From assembly GCF_021532655.1 (NCBI RefSeq), contig NZ_JAKGAS010000012.1:1-64000 (forward strand): a stretch of DNA of 64,000 nucleotides, written 5' to 3'. Origin of the DNA: Paraglaciecola algarum. Its GTDB lineage: Bacteria > Pseudomonadota > Gammaproteobacteria > Enterobacterales > Alteromonadaceae. The position numbers and the translations under genes are program-made. This document shows positions 54,312-61,507 of the stretch, piece after piece; the stretch's first letter is position 1, and every line of letters begins with the position of its first letter. The notes beneath the pieces were generated by a model. That model was not told the DNA's origin. It did no database searches and saw nothing but the letters and a program-made list of their open reading frames with translations.

Positions 54312-54524
54312 ATTTGTATATTTAAATTTGGTTTCGTGTTTACTAATCTTTCATTTAAATTGACTACGTCAGAAGGGAATAAAGCTAATTTTCCAGCACA
54401 ATACCCAGTGTATCACTGCTATGCATTCGTATGCACTTTTACCTTTTTTTAACAAAAAGGTAGCATAATGCTCAGTAGAGGATTTGCTTGAAATTCTCGT
54501 GTTTACAATTAGGTAAATTAGATC

Positions 54525-56696
54525 ATGTATAAAATGAATGGTAGAAAAATTAACGGACTATTATCCGTCATTATCGCTTTTACCTTTTTCACTCCCTCAC
54601 TAAACGCTCAAGAAACGCTTTACAACTCAAGCCATTCAGCTGCCAGAAACTGGAATGAAGCTTTATTGTTTGCTATTCGTCATGATTTTGCTCGCCCCAC
54701 TGTGCATGCTAGAAACCTTTATCATTCTTCGGCTTTAATGTACGACCTTTGGTCTATTTTTGATGATGTCGCAGCCCCTGTTTTCTTGGGAAAGAATACT
54801 GAATTGGATGCATGTGCTTTTAATACTGCAGATAAACAGCAACTGTTAGATAATGAAATAGATAAACCTAAAGCGGTTGAAACTGCTATTAGTTATGGCA
54901 TGTATCGGTTGTTAACCCACAGGTTCGCAAACTCCCCAGGAGCTGTACAAAGCCAAACTGAATTTGTTGAGATGGCTAATTTTTATGGAGTAGATAGAAA
55001 CAATCAGTCTGTTGATTTTACCAGCGGTGCAGCTAGCGCCTTAGGTAATTATGTGGCTAATTGTTTGATTGAATATGGTAAACAGGATGGGGCAAATGAA
55101 GCAAACGACTATGCTAATACTGTGTATCAGCCAAAGAATTTTCCATTAGATCCAAGCCAACCGGGTAACCTGATGTTGGCTGATACTAATAGGTGGCAAC
55201 CTCTTAAATTAGATGTGTTTATCGATCAAGCGGGTAATGAAACCGACACTCCACCTTTTTTAGGTGCCGAATGGGGCCAAGTTAAACCATTTGCCTTAAT
55301 GGATGAAGATCTCGACATTTTGCAACGAGATGGTGTCGATTTTTGGGTTTATCATGATCCCGGTGCACCAGCGTATTTGGATCAACAAGGAACGACTAGT
55401 GCCGAATATCAATGGGGCCATGCCTTAGTGGCTATATGGTCTTCTCATTTAGATCACACCGATGGTGTGACTATTGATATATCACCTAATTCAATCGGCA
55501 ACACCACAGAGCTACCGCAAAGTATTGCAGGATTGCGAGAGTTTTATTCAACTAATGACGGCGGTTCCACTGATGCGGGACACTCTGTTAATCCAGCTAC
55601 TAACGCACCTTACGAAACCCAATTGGTACCAAGGGGGGATTATACCCGAGTATTAGCCGAGTTCTGGGCTGATGGTCCTGATTCTGAAACGCCACCTGGC
55701 CATTGGTTTACTATTTTAAATGACTTGGTGTCGGATCATGCTGATTTCTCTAAACAGTATAAAGGAGCAGGTGAGCCACTTAGTGATCTTGAGTGGGATA
55801 TCAAAGCGTATTTGACTTTAGGTGGTGCGGTGCATGACTCGGCAATTAGTGCTTGGGGTATCAAAGGTTGGTATGACTATATCCGTCCTATTTCGGCGAT
55901 TCGACATATGGCGCAGTGGGGACAAAGTTCAAATCCTGAACTTGCTAATTATCATGAAAATGGCTTGCCATTGGTTGACGGATTTATTGAACTTGTTACC
56001 ACGAATGATCCTTTGGCCGGTGATACCGCTCAACACGTGGGTAAAGTGAAATTATTAGCCTGGAAAGGGCCATCGGCAATTATTGACCCACAGACGGATA
56101 CAGCTGGGGTGGATTGGATCTTGGCTGAAAACTGGTGGCCTTATCAACGACCTAGTTTTGTCACTCCTCCTTTTGCAGGGTATGTCTCGGGTCACTCAAC
56201 CTTCTCAAGAGCCGCTGCCGAAGTGTTAACGCTACTCACGGGGAACGAATTTTTTCCAGGGGGCATGGGCGAGTTTGTGGCTAAGAAAAACGAATTTTTA
56301 GTGTTTGAACAAGGCCCAAGTACAGATATTAAATTGCAATGGGCCACCTATACAGATGCGTCTGATCAAACTAGCCTGTCCAGAATCTGGGGAGGAATTC
56401 ATCCCCCAGTAGATGATGTGGCGGGACGCAGAGTAGGTATAAAAGTTGGCCAAGCAGCCTTTGCCTTAGCTGAGCAATACTTTACTGGAGAGATACAGTC
56501 ACTTGCTGATCCAGTTGTGGTTGAGCCTCCGCCAGTTGTTACGCCTCCTGTTGTTACGCCTCCTGTTGTCACGCCACCTGGAGGGGCAGATTCAAGTGGG
56601 GGCGGATCATTACTTTGGTTAATAGCTATATTATTCGGGGCTTTGAGTTATCGTTGTTATGCTCGCACCGGCTCTAACATTCAGTGCTATGGATAA
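54525..56696 (+). CDS. Vanadium-dependent haloperoxidase/PAP2-type protein with GlyGly-CTERM anchor
   Basis: 723 residues. Signal peptide to about residue 28, then a helical haloperoxidase-like domain. Vanadate/phosphate-binding residues are all present: Lys447 and Arg454 in IKGWYDYIRP, Ser555-Gly556-His557 in GYVSGHSTFSRAA, and Arg620/His626 in SRIWGGIHPP. The Lys-Arg and Arg-His spacings equal those of vanadium haloperoxidases, and His557 is the acid-base histidine needed for halide oxidation. After residue 660 come tandem VVTPP repeats, GGADSSGGGSLLWLIAILFG and a basic-aromatic tail, a GlyGly-CTERM (rhombosortase) signal. A PAP2 phosphatase remains the alternative. Confidence 0.85.
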   Translation: MYKMNGRKINGLLSVIIAFTFFTPSLNAQETLYNSSHSAARNWNEALLFAIRHDFARPTVHARNLYHSSALMYDLWSIFDDVAAPVFLGKNTELDACAFNTADKQQLLDNEIDKPKAVETAISYGMYRLLTHRFANSPGAVQSQTEFVEMANFYGVDRNNQSVDFTSGAASALGNYVANCLIEYGKQDGANEANDYANTVYQPKNFPLDPSQPGNLMLADTNRWQPLKLDVFIDQAGNETDTPPFLGAEWGQVKPFALMDEDLDILQRDGVDFWVYHDPGAPAYLDQQGTTSAEYQWGHALVAIWSSHLDHTDGVTIDISPNSIGNTTELPQSIAGLREFYSTNDGGSTDAGHSVNPATNAPYETQLVPRGDYTRVLAEFWADGPDSETPPGHWFTILNDLVSDHADFSKQYKGAGEPLSDLEWDIKAYLTLGGAVHDSAISAWGIKGWYDYIRPISAIRHMAQWGQSSNPELANYHENGLPLVDGFIELVTTNDPLAGDTAQHVGKVKLLAWKGPSAIIDPQTDTAGVDWILAENWWPYQRPSFVTPPFAGYVSGHSTFSRAAAEVLTLLTGNEFFPGGMGEFVAKKNEFLVFEQGPSTDIKLQWATYTDASDQTSLSRIWGGIHPPVDDVAGRRVGIKVGQAAFALAEQYFTGEIQSLADPVVVEPPPVVTPPVVTPPVVTPPGGADSSGGGSLLWLIAILFGALSYRCYARTGSNIQCYG

Positions 56697-58013
56697 TTAG
56701 CGCCAATCTTTGGCGTTTCGTGAAGACCTACTACCTCGCCCATTGTGTTTGCCTTTGGGCGCAGGGTCGGCTTCAAAATTACCGTATAGTTCGTCATCTT
56801 GTGACCTTGCCGGTTTTTTATTATTTGAATTTTTGAGTGTCTTATTACTGGCTTTTTTTATGGGGGGAGGCTTCTTGTTAATCGTTATAGGAGCAAAACC
56901 TTGAATGACTTCTTGGTTTAACTTACGTCCTATTAGCCGTTCAATTGCATCGAGCTGTTTGGTTTCGTCTGCACTAAATAACGAAAGGGCTAATCCTGAA
57001 CTACCTGCCCGTCCAGTGCGTCCAATACGATGTACGTAATCTTCTGGGACATAGGGCATGTCAAAGTTTATTACACAAGGTAGTTGGCTAATATCAATGC
57101 CTCTGGCGGCGATATCAGTAGCGACTAAAACACTTATTTCACCCGATTTAAATCCCTCTAAGACTAGTGTGCGAGCATGTTGAGTTCGGTTTGCATGAAT
57201 TGATTCAGCGTTAATACCCGTATTATTTAGCTGTGCAGCCAAACTATCAGCCCCTTTTTTAGTACGGCTAAACACTAGTACTTGAGGCCATTTATGCTTT
57301 GTAATTAAGAACGTTAATAATTCGCTCTTGCGGGTTTTGTCGACAGGGTGGAGTGTTTGTTTAATTGTATCTAAAGTGCTATTGGCAGTGCTAGCTTCGA
57401 TTAATACCGGATGGTTTAACATGCTCTTGGCTAAAGATTTGATGTCTTTTGAAAATGTGGCAGAGAACAACAAACTTTGGCGTGTGTTTGGCAATAGAGT
57501 TTGGATACGATTTATCTCGTTACTAAAACCTAGATCTAACATGCGATCAGCTTCGTCTAACACCAGAATTTCTAACTGTTCAAAATGAATGGCTTGTTGG
57601 TTATACAAGTCAAGTAATCGGCCTGGAGTGGCAACCAGTATATCTAAACCACTTTGCAATTGTGCTATTTGAGGTTCAATTCTAACGCCACCAAAAACCA
57701 CCCCATAGCGCAGATTTATATGCTGGCTATAGGTTGCGACACTCTTGGCTACTTGTGCAGCAAGTTCGCGAGTGGGTGTGATAATTAATGCCCGAGTATG
57801 TTTGGGTTTTGGCTTCGATTGGCTTAATAACTGAATTATTGGAAGGCAAAAGCTAGCAGTTTTGCCTGTGCCAGTATGTGCAGCGGCCATAACATCACGC
57901 TTGTTAAGTATGGCGGGAATCGATTTCATTTGTATCTGGGTAGGTATTTTATAACCTTGCTGTGTAACGGTTTTTATTAACTCATTATTTAGACCTAAAC
58001 CGCTAAATGACAT
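56697..58013 (-). CDS. rhlE: DEAD-box RNA helicase RhlE
   Basis: 438 residues with all helicase motifs: Q motif GYKIPTQIQMKSIP, AAHTGTGKTASF (I), TPTRELAAQV (Ia), TPGRLL (Ib), VLDEADRMLDLG (II), FSATFS (III), and HRIGRTGRAGSSG (VI). A basic tail (PPPIKKASNKTLKNSNNKKP) may bind RNA. RhlE-type helicases assist ribosome assembly and RNA decay. Its stop codon directly abuts that of the convergent haloperoxidase gene, with no base between them. Confidence 0.95.
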   Translation of the reverse strand: MSFSGLGLNNELIKTVTQQGYKIPTQIQMKSIPAILNKRDVMAAAHTGTGKTASFCLPIIQLLSQSKPKPKHTRALIITPTRELAAQVAKSVATYSQHINLRYGVVFGGVRIEPQIAQLQSGLDILVATPGRLLDLYNQQAIHFEQLEILVLDEADRMLDLGFSNEINRIQTLLPNTRQSLLFSATFSKDIKSLAKSMLNHPVLIEASTANSTLDTIKQTLHPVDKTRKSELLTFLITKHKWPQVLVFSRTKKGADSLAAQLNNTGINAESIHANRTQHARTLVLEGFKSGEISVLVATDIAARGIDISQLPCVINFDMPYVPEDYVHRIGRTGRAGSSGLALSLFSADETKQLDAIERLIGRKLNQEVIQGFAPITINKKPPPIKKASNKTLKNSNNKKPARSQDDELYGNFEADPAPKGKHNGRGSRSSRNAKDWR

Positions 58014-58106
58014 AAAACTAAATTCCTGTGTAACAAGGTTGTGGATGTTGCTAACTTAGGGCGGCATAGTAAGGCACATCCAATACTTTTACAAAAAGCG
58101 ATTTTA

Positions 58107-59807
58107 TCAGTCATCTCTAGTGATGGTAATAAATTGGTTGATGTTTAAGTCTGTTAATTCACTTTGTTTTCCATCGGGCCAAATGATTTTAACTTGGGTT
58201 AACTTTGTTGCTTGGCCTAGGCCAAAGTGAGCTTCCACAGGGTTTTGTGAAACATAATTATTACTGGTTCTCAATTCGCGCATTTGTTCAGTGTTATTGG
58301 CAGTAATAATTATTCGCGCGCCTAGGGCTTGAGTATTTTTAGATTTTTCGCGAAGTTTTATATTGACAAAGTTATTGATACTGCCGGAATTACAAAACAG
58401 TTTTGGTGGCTGATTATAATTGGCCACGTACAAATCCAAGTCTCCATCTTTATCATAATCAAAACACACTAGCCCACGTCCCATATCGTTATCGATAATG
58501 CCAGCCTGCTCAGATGATTCGGTAAAGGTACCGTCACCATTTGACATAAACAAACGAGAAGGGTCTTCTAAAAAGCGTTCATCAATATTTTCACCTTGCA
58601 TACCGTTTACATGAAAAATATCTAAATTAGTGTCATTGTCAAAGTCAGCAAAACAAGCTCCCCATCCCCAATAACCGTCCCGAACACCAGCTTCATCGGT
58701 TTTGTCAATGAAAGTACCATCCCCTTGATTTTGGTATAACCGGTTACCTGGGGTTAGTGACCCAAAGTGAGTGACTCCGTCTTTAAATGTGATGGCAGAG
58801 ACAAACCAATCAATGTCGCCATCATTGTCGTAATCACCAATTGCCGAGCCCATGCCAGCATTATCGCTAATGATTTCTCTATCAGTTGTATCAGAGAAGG
58901 TTCCGTCTTTATTGTTAATAAAAATTCTGGTGCGATGGTTATCAGACACCAACAACAAGTCTTGCCAGCCATCGTTGTTAATGTCAGCAAAGTTGGGAGT
59001 GAATGATTTGTCGCGGGTGCCAAATTGTTGCATGACCTCTGTGATCCCGACCTCAGTGCTTACATCGGTAAAGGTATTATCTCCATTGTTGCGCCAAAAA
59101 TATGGGTAGTGTTCTTCTGATACTGAGCTCCAATGGGTAATAACTAAATCCAAATCATCATCTTTATCATAATCGCCCCATGTAGCCCCAAAATTGTTAC
59201 CTGGTAAGACTAAACCTGAACTTTGAGTAATATCTAAAAACTTGTCGTTGGCTCTGCTTAAAAACAATTTTGGTGCCGAACCACCCACACTGCCAACAAA
59301 CAAATCTAAACGTCCATCACCATCTAAATCACCAAATGCAGGACCACTTCCGCGAAATAATTGATTCACCTCTGCAAATTCGGCCACATCAGAAAATGTA
59401 CCGTCAGCCATGTTTTTTAATAACAAGTTGGGCTGACCATCGCCACCCACCGCGTATAAATCAACCCAACCATCATTATCAAAATCACCAGCGGCAATAC
59501 CGCCAGACATCTCTAAAATCCCGTCACCATTGGGCATGGAGTGGCTATAATTTATTCCTGCAAGTGATGTGATATCCACAAAATTGAGCTCTGCTGGGGC
59601 GTTATTTGCTGAGTGGCATTGGTGAGACGTATTGTCATTAGGATCAACTGACTCGACTAATACGGCTACACCAGTTCTTGTCGCAGGAGGAGTAACGGCT
59701 GGGGGAGATGTAGGCTGTACAGGCGAGCTGCTAGAGCCTCCTCCACAGCTTACTAATGAAAATAAAACCAATGGTGAAATAAGATAGGGAAGTAAATTTG
59801 TATTCAT
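58107..59807 (-). CDS. FG-GAP/UnbV (CRTAC1-like) lipoprotein
   Basis: 566 residues. Lipoprotein signal with lipobox LVSC followed by a GGGSSSS linker. Then repeated calcium-binding FG-GAP blades, for example DFDNDGWVDLYAVGGDGQPN, DLDGDGRLDLFVGSVGGSAP and DYDNDGDIDWFVSAITFKDG (roughly seven in all). A C-terminal ASPIC/UnbV domain (GARIIITANNTEQMRELRTS, LTQVKIIWPDGKQSEL) completes the family architecture. A surface or periplasmic propeller for binding sugar or protein is likely. It lies 8 bases from the halogenase gene and is on the same strand, so it is the downstream partner in that operon. Confidence 0.92.
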   Translation of the reverse strand: MNTNLLPYLISPLVLFSLVSCGGGSSSSPVQPTSPPAVTPPATRTGVAVLVESVDPNDNTSHQCHSANNAPAELNFVDITSLAGINYSHSMPNGDGILEMSGGIAAGDFDNDGWVDLYAVGGDGQPNLLLKNMADGTFSDVAEFAEVNQLFRGSGPAFGDLDGDGRLDLFVGSVGGSAPKLFLSRANDKFLDITQSSGLVLPGNNFGATWGDYDKDDDLDLVITHWSSVSEEHYPYFWRNNGDNTFTDVSTEVGITEVMQQFGTRDKSFTPNFADINNDGWQDLLLVSDNHRTRIFINNKDGTFSDTTDREIISDNAGMGSAIGDYDNDGDIDWFVSAITFKDGVTHFGSLTPGNRLYQNQGDGTFIDKTDEAGVRDGYWGWGACFADFDNDTNLDIFHVNGMQGENIDERFLEDPSRLFMSNGDGTFTESSEQAGIIDNDMGRGLVCFDYDKDGDLDLYVANYNQPPKLFCNSGSINNFVNIKLREKSKNTQALGARIIITANNTEQMRELRTSNNYVSQNPVEAHFGLGQATKLTQVKIIWPDGKQSELTDLNINQFITITRDD

Positions 59808-59815
59808 AATGTGTA

Positions 59816-61342
59816 CTACAGGTGATTCTCTAGATAATGTTTATGGTCTTTAAAATTGAGTCCACACTTTTGAATAAAATCATCGATATATTCAAGATCA
59901 TATTTATGTGCGGGATCAGTTTGCCCAACTTGCGTTAATTTTTCAGGAAATACCCCATATCCAGCTAACAGGCATTGCCATGAAAAAGGCGGGTAATAGC
60001 TAGGTAAGCTGTTTTTGCCATTTGCGGCAAAGGTTTGATTTAAATCTTCGCCAGCCATCCAAGCGTTCACAATCTTTTTTAATGTGTTAGATATATTTGG
60101 GTTTTCTGAATTGGCTCGCCAATAGTCAGTGTCATCTCGTGAACTTAAACGGTAATGGGCCACAATATAGTCGCGAATGCCTTCAAAACGATTATTAAGG
60201 TTTAGATTAAATGTGTCTTGGGGTTTTGTTGAAAAGCTTGCAGGCTCAAAAGCTTGTATGAAGCCTTCTATGGTTTCTTGCACAAAGTGCAGTGCCGTGG
60301 CTTCTAATGGCTCGATAAATCCTTGAGATAAACCCACAGCTAAACAGTTTCGATACCAATGTTTTTCTACTCGGCCCACTTTCATTTTTAGATGCCGAGC
60401 TTCCACATCAGAATCTACTAAATTGAGCTTTTGTCTAAGCTCTAACTCAGCATCGTTAGCGTTTGTATAATCTGAGCTATAAACGTAGCCGTTACCCGTT
60501 CTATTGGTTAATGGAATGTCCCAAGCCCAGCCATGTTTTAAGGTAGTTGAAATAGTTTGGGAATTTATAGATTCGCCTGTAGAGGAAGCTATTGTTACTG
60601 CGTTGTCATTAAACAAATTATCTTTATAGCTATGAAAGGGCACTGCTAAGTGTTTTTGGATTAATTCGCCATTAAAGCCAGAACAATCCACAAAAAAGTC
60701 TGCTGAAAGTTGTTGGCCATTATCAAGTTGCAAAAACGCCAAATCACCGTTGGCATGTTTGCCAACATCTAGCACTTTTGCTTGAATATGGTTAACCCCC
60801 GCCTGTACCGATTTTTTAGCTAAAAACTGACCTAATAACCCAGAGTCAAAGTGATATCCGTAACCTATTGGAAAAGGGAAGTTTTCGTTTGGAATAGGGG
60901 ATTTATGGTGTTTGGCTAAATATGCAGATAGATAGAATCGGTCAGGGTGGCTATCTACCGAAATACCTTTTCTACGAAACATGCTGTTATAAAAAAAGGC
61001 TGGGGCTGAAAACGCATCGATTCGAGAGGCAAAGGGATGGAAGTAACTATTAAATCCTGGACGAGATGACCAACCTTTAAAAGTAATGCCATTTTTGTAA
61101 GTGGCATTACAAGCTGGCATCCATTCACTTTCTTCAATACCAATTTGCTCAAAAAATGTTTTCAGCTGCGGCGTAGAGCCTTCACCTACGCCAATAATAC
61201 CAATGGCAGGGGATTCTACTAAGGTGATATTTACCGCCTTATCTTTCCACTTAGCCATCATCAGGCTTGCGCTCATCCAACCCGCTGTGCCACCACCTAG
61301 TATGACTATATGTTTGTGTGTTGAGGAAAGATCTGCATTCAT
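59816..61342 (-). CDS. Flavin-dependent tryptophan halogenase-like enzyme
   Basis: 508 residues. FAD-binding GGGTAGW at about 16-22, the GVGEGSTPQL loop, catalytic Lys83 in CNATYK (aligning with Lys79 of PrnA), HGWAWDIPL (the WxWxIP motif that marks flavin halogenases), and FIEPLEATAL near the substrate site (aligning with the Glu346 region of PrnA). The full set suggests real halogenation chemistry, needing a flavin reductase that is not visible here. In marine and freshwater bacteria such genes commonly sit beside TonB-dependent receptors in uptake loci, as here. The substrate is unlikely to be free Trp with certainty. Confidence 0.92.
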   Translation of the reverse strand: MNADLSSTHKHIVILGGGTAGWMSASLMMAKWKDKAVNITLVESPAIGIIGVGEGSTPQLKTFFEQIGIEESEWMPACNATYKNGITFKGWSSRPGFNSYFHPFASRIDAFSAPAFFYNSMFRRKGISVDSHPDRFYLSAYLAKHHKSPIPNENFPFPIGYGYHFDSGLLGQFLAKKSVQAGVNHIQAKVLDVGKHANGDLAFLQLDNGQQLSADFFVDCSGFNGELIQKHLAVPFHSYKDNLFNDNAVTIASSTGESINSQTISTTLKHGWAWDIPLTNRTGNGYVYSSDYTNANDAELELRQKLNLVDSDVEARHLKMKVGRVEKHWYRNCLAVGLSQGFIEPLEATALHFVQETIEGFIQAFEPASFSTKPQDTFNLNLNNRFEGIRDYIVAHYRLSSRDDTDYWRANSENPNISNTLKKIVNAWMAGEDLNQTFAANGKNSLPSYYPPFSWQCLLAGYGVFPEKLTQVGQTDPAHKYDLEYIDDFIQKCGLNFKDHKHYLENHL

Positions 61343-61350
61343 AATTTTAT

Positions 61351-61365
61351 TAATAATGATTATTA
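61351..61365. promoter_or_regulatory. Fur-like palindrome before the halogenase gene
   Basis: TAATAATGATTATTA, an almost perfect palindrome, lies 9-23 bases upstream of the halogenase start. It resembles the AT-rich core of Fur boxes, but such sequences also arise by chance in AT-rich DNA, so this is a weak call. Confidence 0.3.
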
Positions 61366-61459
61366 GCCTAAATTTTCGGAGATTTAATATTCATCTATTG
61401 TTTAAATTAAAAGTGATTATTGGTTAGAAAACAATACGTGAATAATAAAACAGCTAAAG

Positions 61460-61490
61460 GAAAAAGAGCCACGTTAGCGTGGCTCTTTTA
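61460..61490 (-). terminator. Rho-independent terminator after the TonB receptor gene
   Basis: A perfect 11-bp stem AAAGAGCCACG / CGTGGCTCTTT with a short loop; T runs on both strands. It lies 20 bases beyond the stop codon of the receptor gene and could work in both directions. Confidence 0.88.
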
Positions 61491-61507
61491 TTATTTATCG
61501 TCAGACT

